64,000 nucleotides of DNA from Aspidapion aeneum (Eukaryota > Arthropoda > Insecta > Coleoptera > Brentidae): NCBI GenBank assembly GCA_963576565.1, contig OY755039.1, positions 70,841,886 to 70,905,885 of the forward strand, written 5' to 3'. Of the stretch, positions 1 to 11,802 are shown in pieces. Position 1 is the first letter of the stretch. Each line of letters begins with the position of its first letter. The translations under genes were made by a program, and so were the position numbers. The notes under the pieces are model-generated. The model saw only the letters and a program-made list of their open reading frames with translations. It ran no database searches and was not told where the DNA came from.

Positions 1-323
1 AAAGTGAGACAAACAACATATTAAAATTTTATCGATATTAGCCGTGCACTAGAAACTCATTACAGGTTTGCAGACTTTTTGGATATCCCCCGTACAGGAA
101 AATAACAATTTTTGCTAAAAACACGCTAAAACGTAGACGCTTATGAGATTCGTACAAAAAAAACTTTTTTACCGTTTTAGTGCAATATCTTTTAAATCTC
201 CGAAACTGGTCATAGGATGGAATTGGGCCCATAACCATTATTGGTCAGTAAGGTGAGACAAACAACATACTAAAATTTTATCGATATTAGCCGTGCACTA
301 GAAACCCATTACAAGTGTGCAGG
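1..323. repeat. Direct repeat, 249-bp spacing
   Basis: A ~73-bp segment at 1-73 recurs at 250-323 with a few substitutions (shared core gtgagacaaacaacata, then an AT-rich stretch containing tcgatattagccgtgcac). The left copy touches the window edge, so the array may continue outside. The small ORF between the copies has no recognisable product. Confidence 0.75.
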
Positions 324-2027
324 ATCCTTTCTAGAATTTTTAATTTTTAACATAAGCTGCGAATTTTTATGTACCAAAGCATACACTTTTAATAAAATTA
401 CATAATTGCATCCAATTTGAGATTGGTTGTCAGAAGTGAAAACTTAAATAGATATTTGAGAAATAAGGATAATACACATTATATAAAAAATATTTTTTAT
501 AAAATTAAAATTACTGTATTTCATTAATAACTTTTTACTTAAGAAAAAGTCATGACAGCTTTTATTTACATATATTTTTTTTATGGATTGCTGGTAGTGT
601 ATACTATGTGTATCTTTTAAAAATTATTTTTTTACTATAACTTACCTACGCGTCGTTTAATTTTGTTGTTGTTCCACCAATTTAGTTAGCGGAAAAATAT
701 TAACATTTTGCCTAATTAACCGACCTTGTAGTTTTCATAATAACAAAGTTCAAATTATTATATTTTAATTTGAATACCCTGTATGTTTTAAAGTCTCTAA
801 CTAACAGCTACATAGGTGATTAATAGTTTAACTCTATTGTATATTTTCTAATTTTATAAGTGCTGGGAATAACGTTTTACGTATTTAAAAAAAATTATAT
901 TGACAAAAGAAACACCATGTATTTTCTTAAAATTACAAAGCTAAGTAAAACAATCTACACCATGTAAAAAACGCCTTATTCTAGCTACAACAAGTAGTAA
1001 AAAAGTTTTCTAGATTTTATTCTTTTTTCTGTGTGCGGTTTATCGTGTCATCTCTAAAAACATGTTGAACTTTATGCCCGTGAGTGGTCGTGGGTGACTC
1101 TTTGACAGTAGAATTTTTTGTAGAGCTTTGTAATAACAGCCTTTTTTTTACAAGATAGTTTTTTTTAAATAACTTTTTGGCACACCTAGTATAAAAATGT
1201 TAAAAAACCAAAATATTTTTTTTTGCTACAAAATATAAATCAACACTTTTGTTAACTATTAAGTGCTAAATTAATATTTGTAAAAAAATTATCATTTATT
1301 TGGTAATCCTAAAATTATTATAAAGGGTGTGGCTAAACAAATACATTTTGAAAATCATGTTGAAAAAAATTACTTAAAATTTACACATGTAAGTAAACAT
1401 TGTTTTTTTTTTTTAATAAAAATAGTTATTTTGTTTTTTAAATTTAGCAATACATGGAGTGATATGCTGTTTGGTTTAAAAGTCATATCTCTAATGGCGG
1501 ACCAAAAGAATTATTGTGTTTAATGTGTATAAAACACACTACATTTTTTCATCAGTTTAAAAGTTTATATATGCGTGTGTGTATATAAGTGCGTGTATAT
1601 AAATTCTCAGTTAAAGAAAAATATGCCAAAAAGTATTTTGTGCCTATACATTTACATTAACTATTTTTTTTCCTAAAATTAAGACATCACCGCAATATTA
1701 TGAACCGATAAAATCTTATACTTTACTGCTATGCTTACTTAAATCTCTTTAGTTTTTTGTTTGTGAAAAATGATATTCTTCTAGTTACTCTCCCATGATT
1801 GTTAAAGCAAACACGAAAGAAGACAGGAAGTCTTACATTCAGTTTTTTTTGTGAAGGGAGTCACGGCGGAAATTAGCACCGACTTGGGAAGTTTTTATTC
1901 AAATGACTACGTTTTGATTATTCATAAGGAATATTTTATTTATAATATCTATGTACATGTTTTCTTGGTTATATCATTGAGTAAATACTACTTGAAGTTA
2001 ATGAGTAAATAACCCATATAGAGGTGC
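324..2027. other. AT-rich stretch with no gene seen
   Basis: Homopolymer runs and short scattered ORFs only. A weak GT/TA-rich simple repeat sits near 1570-1602. I found no coding, RNA or transposon signature. Confidence 0.6.
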
Positions 2028-2374
2028 CACCGGCGAGCTTTACTATATTGAGGGGCAGATGGCGCTGAAATAAATTCGTCTAGTACGCAATATTCAGAGA
2101 CAACTACTATGATCTAATGGCATTTGTATGATAGGCATGAACCTCGGAACTCGCACATACAACTACACTCTATATCATAATTTTTAAGATAACTTTTAGA
2201 CAGTTATCAGCTGTTTACCATAAGAAATGGCATAGGCCAACAAAAAAAAGTTGTTAAAAGTTATCTCAAAAATAATGATATGAACCGTAAATCGTACTAG
2301 CAGTCCCTAAATATTGCGTACTAGACGAATTTATTTCAGCGCCATCTGCCCGTCAATATGGTAAAGCTCGCCGG
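2028..2374. mobile_element. Foldback MITE, ~65-bp inverted ends
   Basis: The left end (starting CCGGCGAGCTTTACTATATT) and the right end (finishing AAAGCTCGCCGG) are inverted copies over about 65 bp. They include the shared core GCAGATGGCGCTGAAATAAA. An inner pair of inverted AT-rich segments (about 2173-2198 and 2255-2282) extends the fold. No ORF and no clear target duplication were seen, so the superfamily is unassigned. Confidence 0.75.
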
Positions 2375-2530
2375 TTTGGTTCGGTGAGGTAGCTTCGAGG
2401 GTAGTTTGGGTAACGAATGTCTTTAAACATTCAAAAATACGGCAGGAGACCGTTTCGATAATCCTGGCATAGTTATTTACCTAACAAGTGCGGAAAGTAA
2501 TACCTTACCGCACACGACGGCGATGAAGTC

Positions 2531-3064
2531 GTCAAGGGCGGTAAAGAAACTTTCCGCATGTGTTACATACAACAATATTTTACCTATGACTACCATTTTT
2601 TCAAAAAATTGAATGTAATTTATAAATAAAAATTAGATGGAATTGAAAGGTAAACAAATATTGAAGCTGTCGTATTAGCGCGTTGCTAAGGTTTCTTAAA
2701 GGTGCGCGTGCGGTAAAGTAACTTTGTAAAGTAATTACTTTACCGCACGCGAGTAGGTAATAGTTAGCCGGTAGTTGGCCGAACGACGCGAACCGGAGTT
2801 CGGTCAAGCCGTCAAGGGTGGTAGAGACGCTTTCCGCATGTGTTAGGTACAATATTTTACCTATGAGTACCTTTTTTTTCAAAATATTAAATGTAATTTA
2901 TAAATAAACATGTAAAACTAGATGGAATTGAAATGTAAACAAGTATTGAAGCTGTCTTGTTGATGCGTTGCTAGGGTTTCTAAGAGGTGCGCGTGCGGTA
3001 AAGTAACTTTACCGCACAGTGTGCGGTAAAGTAATTACTTTACCGCACGCGAATAGGTAAAATG
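2531..3064. repeat. Tandem duplication with GCGGTAAAGT palindromes
   Basis: Two ~250-bp copies start with gtcaagggyggta at 2531 and 2811 (280-bp spacing) and share ctttccgcatgtgtta, the aatgtaatttataaata block and a GC-rich end. Each copy ends in palindromes built from GTGCGGTAAAGT. In copy 2 there are two back-to-back palindromes (2993-3017, odd-centred; 3021-3048, perfect). In copy 1 (2708-2748) the middle of the pair is missing. Confidence 0.8.
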
Positions 3065-3398
3065 TTTTACATAATGTCTGACTTATCACAAATATTAAGT
3101 CATGGGCGTCGTCAGTTATTTTTCCAAAATGCCAAAAAACATAGGCTTCACGAAATTCGTTTTAATAATTAGTTTATTGAGCTAGTTTAATTTTTTAGGG
3201 TAGATTATTTAACAAAAAAACTTTTAGGAAGTTTAAATTGTTATGTAACCAAACTGATTGAAATAGAACTCTCTTAAGTTACTAATAAGCAAACATTTTA
3301 AATATCCTTTCCTTTAGTTAAGATTAATCAAAAGAAAACTAGCCCTTGGGACACCAAGCGCCTACGAAAATCAGGTATTAACTACATTAGGTATATTA
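3065..3398. other. AT-rich spacer
   Basis: No gene, RNA or repeat structure recognised. Confidence 0.5.
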
Positions 3399-3777
3399 AT
3401 AAATTTAGAATAAAAAACTTTTTGAAAACAAGCTTTTATAAAATGGACTAAAAAGCATAAAATAATTTTTTGAGTGTTCTGATATCATAATAATAAAAAC
3501 GATGGGCGTATTAAAGGAAATTTACCCGTTTTTGTTTTAGCCTTGTTAACTCGAAGTTTATTGAAAATCCAAATTCATTATATTATAGCAGAGAAATGTC
3601 GGCCCATCATCGGTTGTGGACGATCCACCAAATGCGCATGGAAAGGCATTTACCTAATATTAAATACGCCCATCTCTTTTATTATTATGATATCAGAACA
3701 CTCAAAAAATTATTTTATGCTTTTTAGTCCATTTTATAAAAGCTTGTTTTCAAAAAGTTTTTTTTTCTAAATTTATT
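3399..3777. mobile_element. Foldback MITE, ~110-bp inverted arms
   Basis: Arms at about 3399-3510 and 3656-3777 are inverted copies. Matching blocks include taaatttagaa at the tips, actttttgaaaacaagcttt, and gagtgttctgatatcataat. The 75-aa ORF at 3543-3770 runs through the right arm and is a by-product of it. The target duplication is unclear. Confidence 0.8.
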
Positions 3778-3832
3778 TTTTAATTTTCAGATTTGTCTAA
3801 GTCCATGCATTTCAGCTATCGCATCGATATTG

Positions 3833-4350
3833 CATCCTCAAAAACCCCCAGATTTTGCATCCCCAAAAACTCCCAGACACCAATTTTGGTGGAAATCCGA
3901 CGAACTAAAATTTTACCTCCTCTCCGCCCTTCACGTTAAGGGGTAGGTAGGCAGTCAGTGATACCACATTATTGGATTGTCATCGGAATATAACGGTATG
4001 CGAAATTTGAAATCAATCGGATACGTGGAAGTCAGTTGAAAGTAATTAGAAAAACTCATCATTAAATCGTCCATTTTGAATCCGCCATATTGAATTTTTG
4101 TAATCTGATCAAAAATTCGTGATTCTCATCCTCAGAAACCCCCAGATACCAATTTTAGTTGAAATCGGAGAAACTAAAGTTTTACCCCCTCTCCACTCCC
4201 CACGTCAGGGGGGAGGTAGGTACCCGATGAAACCATATTATTGTATTGTCATCGGAACTAAGACGCTATGCGAAATTTGAAGTCAATCGGATCTTTGGAA
4301 GTTCTTCAAAAATGAGTTGCAAGATTTGATTACATACATACATACATACA
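3833..4350 (+). repeat. Two diverged copies of a repeat ending in (ACAT)n
   Basis: Copy 1 (~3833-4024) and copy 2 (~4127-4300) share catcctcagaaacccccaga, caattttggtggaaatc, and gaaatttgaagtcaatcgga. Copy 2 runs into a (TACA)n microsatellite at 4331-4350 followed by ggtgaagttaaataaaagc. A short-tandem 3' tail suggests a retrotransposon-derived end. I infer this from layout only. Confidence 0.6.
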
Positions 4351-4908
4351 GGTGAAGTTAAATAAAAGCTTGTAAAAAAACGTCCCTTTTAACAGCAGCT
4401 TTTTAGTGTATTTCAAACACTACAAAAACATTAACAAAAAACTATAAAAGCAGCACAGCGACAATATTTCAAAAATAAAATTCAACGATCCTTAATCATT
4501 CCATCTAACCTCCAAGCACATGAACTTAATTCATTTGATGTGTTTAGCCGACAGAAGCATCGACTAAAGCATTTTTCATAAGAATATTTATTTTATCACT
4601 ATCTGCTGTTTAATATAATTTTTGAGACTTCTGCTAGGATTTCTGTAAATATTTGAGAAATACAAGTTTTCTATTGTTGTTTGGTTAAAGTTTTATATTA
4701 TGTAATTTTATAGTAAACCATAATAATTACTAATTAATTATTACCTATGTTTAATAATAATGTTGCCTTACTTTTTAACTCATGAATAAAAAATACAAAA
4801 TAGCAAAAAATTAAACCACGTCGCCGCTAAAAACAGTATTAGGAACAACAGTATTGCTAAATTGTAAGTAATTTAGAGGACAACATAGAAAAAAATTGCA
4901 AAAAATCA
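4351..4908. other. AT-rich spacer
   Basis: No gene or repeat recognised. Confidence 0.5.
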
Positions 4909-5092
4909 TTGACACGAAAAACAATACACAAACACCAAATTCTCGATTCGCTTCAGAAAAAAATTATTTTTATACCTGTTACGATTTCAGATAAAACCAT
5001 TAAATATTATGTATAATACACTTATTGACATGAAAAACAATACACAAACACCAAATTCTCGATTCGCTTCAGAAAAACACAATTTTTATACA
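4909..5092. repeat. Direct repeat, ~68-bp units
   Basis: A segment beginning ttgacacgaaaaacaataca (4909) recurs at 5025 with few changes, including accaaattctcgattcgctt. The spacing is about 116 bp. It is non-coding. Confidence 0.75.
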
Positions 5093-5618
5093 CCGATTTC
5101 AGTACTGTGGAGTGGGAATGCATATTTTTCAAACACAGACTGCAAATGAAGCATAGTTTTAGTTATAAGATTTAAAACGAAATGTTTTCTTGATGGAGCA
5201 TTTAAGTTTAATGTATAAAAAAAATTACAAGTTTATAATTTATAACTATTTATCAAAAAATTGATAAAACTTAAGTGCATTCCTATTTTTGAAAATCCGA
5301 ATTTACATCTTCTGAAAATTTTACAATTTTAAACGTGCTCCATTTTTAATAACACAATATTTGTGAATACTACCGGTTATTTTCTAGAGAAAGAGACGGC
5401 CCTGGATAGGGTGACAAGTTGTGACAGATAATGTCAACTTTAGTTTGGTTTAAGTTATAGATCTTTTTATTTTCGGCAGAAAATTAGTTTTTTTCAGACA
5501 AATTAAAAAGGAACGCTTCCATTATCATCCCTCTGGTAAGTAAATATTCAACTGATATCAATAGTATAATTTTTTTGTTGATTGTTTTAAAATTATAAGT
5601 ATAGGAACTTTGTTTATG
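5093..5618. other. Unassigned stretch before the 5.6-kb dispersed repeat
   Basis: No gene seen. It may belong to the same element as 5619-5875, because the inverted partner runs off the right edge of the window, so the full extent of that element is unknown. Confidence 0.4.
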
Positions 5619-5875
5619 TAAAACTTAAGTTGAGTAGTTTTAGTAGATTTTGATTTAAATTGGAAAACCATTAAAAAACTCATTCCTCTGGTACTCATTC
5701 CTCTGGAATTTTTATGCAATAATTCCTAAAATTCGGTAAAATAAATGTTTCTTAGCTTACACCTAATTAGTTACATAAACTAAAAAAAAAAACAATTATT
5801 TACTGTGCTGTACTGTTATTTAAAGGCAATCATATCCATATAGCCCACTTTTGGTAGAATCATCCATATGGATAA
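5619..5875 (+). repeat. Dispersed repeat, partner at 63739-64000
   Basis: Matches the reverse complement of 63739-64000 along about 260 bp. Shared blocks include ctcattcctctggtactcat, ttatttaaaggcaatcatat and agcccacttttggtagaatc. The two copies are ~58 kb apart in opposite orientation. It is non-coding and its class is unknown. Confidence 0.85.
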
Positions 5876-5978
5876 ACCGCCTACGCAGGAAAACTAATGC
5901 AGTGTCTTCCATAAGTCCGGAAACACCAATTTGCGAGACAACTGCATATTTTAAAGGAAAAACTGAGGCAAAAAAAAT

Positions 5979-6372
5979 TGATTACGGGTTCAAACTTTTT
6001 TATTATTAACTCTACGCAATTGTTTTTAAGTTAATAACAGAGACTTTTTCGAAAAATCCACGCACAAGTCGATTTTGTTTGTGAGAGGCATGAAATTTTT
6101 GTAGCGTATACCGCCTTCGAGGGGTAAACTTTACCTCTAAATCTTGAATAGGAAAAGTGGGTTGACCTTAACACTTGATTAAGGGTTCAAACTTTTTTAT
6201 TATTAACTCTACGCAATTGTTTTTAAGTTAATAACAGAGACTTTTTCGAAAAATCCACGCACAAGTCGATTTTGTTTGTGAGAGGCATGAAATTTTTGTA
6301 GCGTATACCGCCTTCGAGGGGTAAACTTTACCTCTAAATCTTGAATAGGAAAAGTGGGTTGACCTTAACACT
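5979..6372. repeat. 197-bp tandem duplication, nearly identical
   Basis: Two adjoining 197-bp copies (5979-6175 and 6176-6372) differ at about one position by eye (gattacggg versus gattaaggg). The contents are non-coding and AT-rich. The near identity implies a recent duplication. Confidence 0.9.
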
Positions 6373-6923
6373 CTAAGGGGTAGACTGATACTGGTCTTTT
6401 GTTTTTTAACGTTATTTTCAAAATAAAGTTAGGTATTTCGGTGCATAACGATATCGGATATTACGACATATATCGGTTCCAGCGATGACATATTCAGGTC
6501 CCGACCGAGTTCTATATTGGTACCCATTTTGTTACCTTTTTTCTCTTTAACGACGCTCGGTTATAATAACCGAAATTAAGCGGTCCGTTCAATGTCGTTA
6601 TAACCAATATTCACTGTATATAAGCATTTTCAAGCGAATAACTAGTAATTACCTCCGGTTATCACTTGGTTGACATTTAAAATCAGCTGTTTATGCCCTT
6701 AGCCTATTACCACAGAGAGACCGCTTGAATAGCTTCTTTTATAACCGGTTATTGTTTGTTGTTGCTTTTTGCGATTTTTTAAATAAATTTAGTTGGTTTT
6801 AGTGCGCTTTTTAAAAGACAAATAATAATCTTCTTGCCATTCTTGAATTTGAGTTCTCGACCGACTCTCAAATACTGACGTATTGATTCGAAATGGGCAT
6901 AATTTGGAAAAAGAACTTAAATA
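6373..6923. other. Spacer, possible left end of an older element
   Basis: No gene. The segment 6626-6652 (cattttcaagcgaataacta...) is inverted relative to 8445-8474. This suggests that an older element spanning about 6.6-8.5 kb received the two MITEs between its ends. Confidence 0.4.
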
Positions 6924-7597
6924 CAGGGTGTCCCATAACTTAGGGGCCATAGGCCAACAGATGATAGAAGAGGTCATGTCTGATAAAAAAGTTCCTATAA
7001 TACATGGGTCAAAACTCTTTCCTACTTTGTCGAGATACAGATAACTTTTTTGATAATAACTTTTTTAAAAAACGCAGTATAAATATGAAATTGGGTAAAG
7101 TCGTGTATTAGAACAAGAACAATAAATTGAAATAAAAATAATTTTAAAAAAATTAGTCGGTCAATTTTTTTTTAAAAACGCTTTTTTTAGTATCAATTTT
7201 TATAAATACCATATTAAACGCAATGTTTTTTTTTTCTATTTTTTGTTAATAAAAACAAGTCTCTAGAGAAAAAATAGTAATAAAATATTAATAATATTTT
7301 TTAAAATTAAGTAAGTAAGCAAAAATTATTATTTATTATAAATTTTTGGAGGTTATTTTGACAGCCTGTATCTTCTCAACTTATAGTTCAAAAAAAAGAA
7401 TACCACATTTTTAAAGCACAATTAGCTGGGTAATCAGCTGGCTGTGACACATTTTCTTTCTTTTCTAAAAGCCTTTTCCCCCCACTTCTCTAACTTTAAA
7501 AATCCTATATCTTAAATGTTATATAAAATGTTTTCTCAGAAACAACCTCCTCTACCACCTGCTGCACCATGTCCCTTATGAGTTATGGGACACCCTG
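6924..7597. mobile_element. Mariner-type MITE, 674 bp
   Basis: The ends are CAGGGTGTCCCATAACT (6924-6940) and its exact inverse (7581-7597), each flanked by TA (6922-6923 and 7598-7599). This is the terminal pattern and target duplication of Tc1/mariner-group elements. There is no transposase ORF, so it is non-autonomous. Confidence 0.85.
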
Positions 7598-7623
7598 TAT
7601 AATATACAGTGGTTAGAGGAGTA

Positions 7624-8121
7624 TAGTTTTTGCAAAGTCAGTTGAACAAAGATAAAAGCCGACCATCGGCATATCCTTTAAAGAAAGTAACATGGGCGGC
7701 GGTAGATATACTCATGAAAATTATTTCATTTAATTATGGCGTAAACTAAAGAAATAAAAATAGATAATAAATCTTTCTATTCCTACACCTACAGAAACGA
7801 CACTGATTTATTTTCTAACTCTGCATACTGCCGACTAAAGGGGTCCCAAAAAGAACACCTGGAAGCAATTAAAAGCGCATCTCAAAAAAATCTGCCAATC
7901 AGGTGCCGTCCATCCACCTGGGCTCGGTCGGTGGGAAAACAAATACTTTGTGGTCGGACCGCAAAGAGCCGCGCCTCTTCTCCGTCGGTAGGGTTGGAAT
8001 TATACCAGGAAGATTTAATATAAATTCGGATAACTTTTGAAGGGCAGAATGAAGCAAAACTTTATGAAATCGATAGAACCCCGTATTAGGAGTTATTCAT
8101 CACGTGACTTTGCAAAAACTA
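7624..8121. mobile_element. TA-flanked MITE, ~498 bp
   Basis: The ends are TAGTTTTTGCAAAGTCA and its exact inverse, flanked by TA on each side (7622-7623 and 8122-8123). The interior is non-coding. It starts only ~25 bp from the end of the neighbouring 674-bp MITE, which shows clustering or nested insertion. Confidence 0.75.
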
Positions 8122-8536
8122 TACTAGTTTTTTTATGATATTTCGTGTATCAAAGTCTACATTGAAAAAATTAGAAAAAGCTAAGGGTTGATGAAACGGA
8201 AAAAATTTTGCCAATACAATATAGAGGAGGCCGTCTCTTTGTACAATTTTCCCTCAAAATTGGAGGCAGACACGATAAATTCAACAACAAAACAAAAGAT
8301 TGTGAGGTTAGCAAAACCCAATAACCTTCCTGGAAAGTGTGGTAATTACCGGTAATAAACGATGACGTACAATGGGCTCATTCGTGACATCACTCTTTAA
8401 GGAGTGGTATTTACCAAGGCCGCTTGAACGCCAATGGTAAATACTAGTAATTACTAGTTATTCGCTTGAAAACGGCTTTATGTTTCGGTGTGAGTTTAAC
8501 GTGGTTTTAAAAATAACGTGAAAAACTGACATATTA
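8122..8536. other. Spacer, possible right end of an older element
   Basis: No gene. It contains the inverse partner (8445-8474) of 6626-6652 and several palindromic ggtaattacc/actagtaattactagt motifs. Confidence 0.4.
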
Positions 8537-8812
8537 GGGACCTATGGCAATAAAGCCAGGCACAAATTGTGCCGGCCACTATATTGACAGTTTCGCATTA
8601 AAAACTGACAGTTGATCTTTCAAAATTGACATACCAACGTCGAATTTAGAAATACAGTCGTTTATTTTCCATTACTAGTGGCGTCACTATTAATTCCGGT
8701 TCTTATAATACACAATGGCCTAATTTTGAAAAAAGACAGCTGTTCTTATAATGCGAAAGTGTCAATATAGTGTCCGGCATAATTTGTGCCTGGCACTATT
8801 GCAATAGGTCCC
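8537..8812. mobile_element. MITE, 276 bp, ~65-bp inverted ends
   Basis: Starts GGGACCTATGGCAATAAAGC and ends with the near-inverse (ATTGCAATAGGTCCC). TA flanks both sides (8535-8536, 8813-8814). The inverted ends continue through ccaggcacaaattgtgccgg and actatattgacagtttcgca. No coding content. Confidence 0.85.
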
Positions 8813-8984
8813 TATTAAATATAAAAAAGTGTGTGCTTTTCAAGTATTTTTGCTTTGTGCTATGGGGTAGAAGATCAGAATGAAAAAATACGTTGAAATT
8901 ACAACGATTAGCTTTAAAAAAACGTGTTTATTGTTTTTGTTACGAAAAAAGTTGAGCATAATCTAAAACCTAAAATAAAATACC

Positions 8985-9590
8985 CTGGCAATATATGGGC
9001 CCCTAGGCTCACACTAGGTACTATAGTTATAGTGTACGTGTGAGCTAATATAACTAAAAACTGAAATATATTTTATTCAACTCCACACTAAATTACCTTT
9101 TGTTTGATACCACACAAGCCATGTTTTGACTTATACTCAAATTTTTGAAATCCACCCCCACCCCTAAAAAAAACAAAAACTAAAATGTATTTTGTTGAAC
9201 TCCGGACTTAATTACCTTTCGTTTGATATCACACACGCCATATTTTCACTACTCTAATTTTTGAATTATACCCCCACCCTTTTTTTAAAATAAATTAAAA
9301 TGTATTTTGTTTAACTCCAGACTTAATTACCTTTCGTTTGATATCAGACACGCCATATTTTCACATAAACTCTAATTTTTGAAATCTATCCCCACCCTTT
9401 TATTTGGTTTGTGTTCGGTGGATTTTGTTCATTTTCAAATGGGACCATCTCGACTCGAGACCTAGCCTAGGTACCAAATTTCATTGAAATCGGCCAAGCG
9501 GTTTTTGAGTTATGCGCGTTGGTCGTTACAGACAGACAGACAGACGGCGCAACAAAAATGTTTCATGTGTGAGCTAATAGGTAGGCAAAC
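8985..9590 (+). repeat. Family A repeat, copy 1, with ~120-bp tandem units
   Basis: Begins ggcaatatatgggcccctag, followed by a double hairpin (outer GCTCACAC 9007-9014 with GTGTGAGC 9038-9045; inner ACTATA/TATAGT). About three ~120-bp units follow, each with ttacctttcgtttgatatca and cacgccatattttcac. The end carries ttgagttatgcgcgttggtc, (CAGA)n, ggcgcaac and gtgtgagctaatag. Other copies lie at 31.76, 46.6, 53.2 and 54.4 kb. The class is undetermined. Confidence 0.75.
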
Positions 9591-10008
9591 ATCAAAATTT
9601 TCCACTCATTATAACCCGTTCGTCCCCATTTTGGCGGGACTCTCTCGATTTTTAGAAGGCTGTCCCGATTTTTGAAGTGTTCCGCAAAGTTCCGATTATT
9701 TATTATACATAATTTTATCCTGGTTTTCGCTGGTTTTCCAAGATTTGTTTTCAAAAATGACAAAACAAAATACAAAGTTTAGAAAAATTAATATTACCTA
9801 GCTTGTAATAAATTTTGCTGGCACATACTAAAAAAATTTTCACCCGCGGCCTTCAAGTAGTAGGTATTTTTGTTCATGCATAAATGTGCATCTTTTAGAT
9901 CTTAGAGTAAGTAAGAAGTTTTAGACAGAAGGAAGAAGTTAACGCAATCTTGCAAAACTTGCCCAAAAATGTTGGACTTATTATTTCATGTGGTCATAGG
10001 TTTATTCA
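9591..10008. other. AT-rich spacer
   Basis: No gene or repeat recognised. Confidence 0.5.
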
Positions 10009-10625
10009 GGGCTATCAAAATGGACGGGCCACGATCCTCCACTTTGTTGACGTCACATCCGGGGCTGATTTTTTTTTGATGGTCACGTTACGACACAGCT
10101 GATTGTCTTTAAAATTTTGAAGTTGGAATGACGTTTCATGGACATTTGATTTTTTTTTAATGAAGCTGTTTTTGAGATTGTTTTTACTTTATTCTGGCAG
10201 AACAATTTTTTTTAATGTATAGTAAGCCCTAATTTTTCATAGCCGCTTCATTAGCTCACACAAAAATTAAGTTTAAAGCAGAAGCGAATGTGACAATCAC
10301 ATATGACAAAGCCAAATACATGTCAAATATAACAGTTGGCATGTGGTACATGGCGGGTAATTTGAATTCAAAATAAGGAATGCTAAATCTTGAAAATTTT
10401 AACTTTTTAATCATCTTGCATCCTTACAAAACTTTGGCAGAATATCGGGATGGTGTCTGAGAATATTTGACTGAAATTTTGCGGAAATCTGTAGTGCCAT
10501 TTTGAAATTATCATAAAATAACGTCTGACCTCCCATAAGACCCAATGTAAAATTCAGCCCCGGGAGAACAGCTGATTTTTTCAGGGTCGTGGCCTCTATT
10601 TTTGTGTTGGCCTTGGTTTATTTTA
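10009..10625. mobile_element. Possible old MITE with imperfect inverted ends
   Basis: The left segment (gggccacgatcct, then tccggggctgattttt) is an imperfect inverse of the right segment (ttcagccccgggaga, then agggtcgtggcc). The arms are gapped and diverged, so I hold this loosely. Confidence 0.4.
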
Positions 10626-11483
10626 TTTATTTATTTAACTTTGCTTCGTTAATGAGAACTTCGTTTTTTTAACAATAAATATTATTTGATATTGATATAA
10701 TTTGATTATTTAGGTTTTTTTTTAAGTTGTTTTATTTAAATTGTCTACTTCAGGCGGGAAACTGGTCAATTTTTTTAATTTATACATTTTTTCGTGGACC
10801 ATTTAACCCCACCCACTTAGGTTTATTTGAATGAAATCCGCGCTTGACCAGGGGTGCGTCCCGAATTTTTCGAAAAAAATATGGTCACGTTATAAATATT
10901 ATGGAAGACCAAAAAATCAAGGTAATCGAAAATCACTACAAACAAAACAAAAATCCTAACTAAAAACCATTGAAAACATGAAAAACAATTGATATAAACA
11001 AAACAAGAAAGTTTCGATCCCTTCAGAAATTTTTTTTAATAAAATAAAAGAATAACAGCAAATAAATTTCCATACTTACATCATATTTTATTTTTTACCA
11101 TACATATTATTAACAGCCTTGAATGTGTGTGCGAATTACGGTGGTGGATTTAATTTATTGTTAATCTATGATGTGTTGAAGATAACAAAAATAAATAAAT
11201 AATTCACTAGCGTTGCGCTAAACCGTTCACCACGCAATTTAAAATTGTTGAATCTTTCAACTAAATTGTTAGTTATTATCACAAAAAAACTACACACATC
11301 AAACAAACACTTAAGTTGTAAGTGTATACCGAACTAGGCATTCCACAGTCATTTCACACAGTTGGTTCTCAGGTGAACGTTTCAAACTGTACGTATGACT
11401 CTCTCCCACTACCTGCCTGTATCGTTGTGGCTAGTTTACAATATACAGGGACTGTCACAATATACCCTTTTTACCTTCCTAGC
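10626..11483. other. No gene seen
   Basis: AT-rich to ~11320, then a less AT-rich patch (11330-11440). No ORF, transposon end or RNA signature found. Confidence 0.5.
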
Positions 11484-11590
11484 CCACACAGCAATGGCTA
11501 GAGGAGATAGATATTGTTTTCGACGAAAATTTTTTTTTTTGAGATAACGCCGAAAATGTGTTATTTGGGTGTATTTTGACCCAGCGGCGT
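11484..11590. repeat. Repeat paralogue lacking the 26.7-kb insertion
   Basis: cctagcccacacagcaatgg, then ccgaaaatgtgttatttggg, matches the two flanks of the 26668-27742 element joined together (cctagcccgggc | agcaatga..., and the same ccgaaaatgtgttatttggg at ~27803). It therefore acts as a natural empty site for that insertion. Confidence 0.65.
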
Positions 11591-11802
11591 GGCGTGCCTT
11601 AAGGGGCGGGGGGGTCGAAGGCTGAAAATGGCGCCCATAAAAAAAGGTCTACATGTCTAGTTAGTTTATTATCTTTTTTATTAGACAGCTGATTTGCGGT
11701 TCCCTTGATTTGCCTTTGCCGCCCCCTCGATTTGCATTTGCCGCCACCTCGATTTGCCTTTACCGGCCCTGCTACTTAATAAAGCTTAATGGGGCGCCAG
11801 TA
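11591..11802. other. Spacer with G-rich and tttgcc-repeat patch
   Basis: Contains a short G run (11600-11610) and three degenerate copies of ctcgatttgccttt(g/a)ccg (11700-11765). No gene. Confidence 0.5.
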
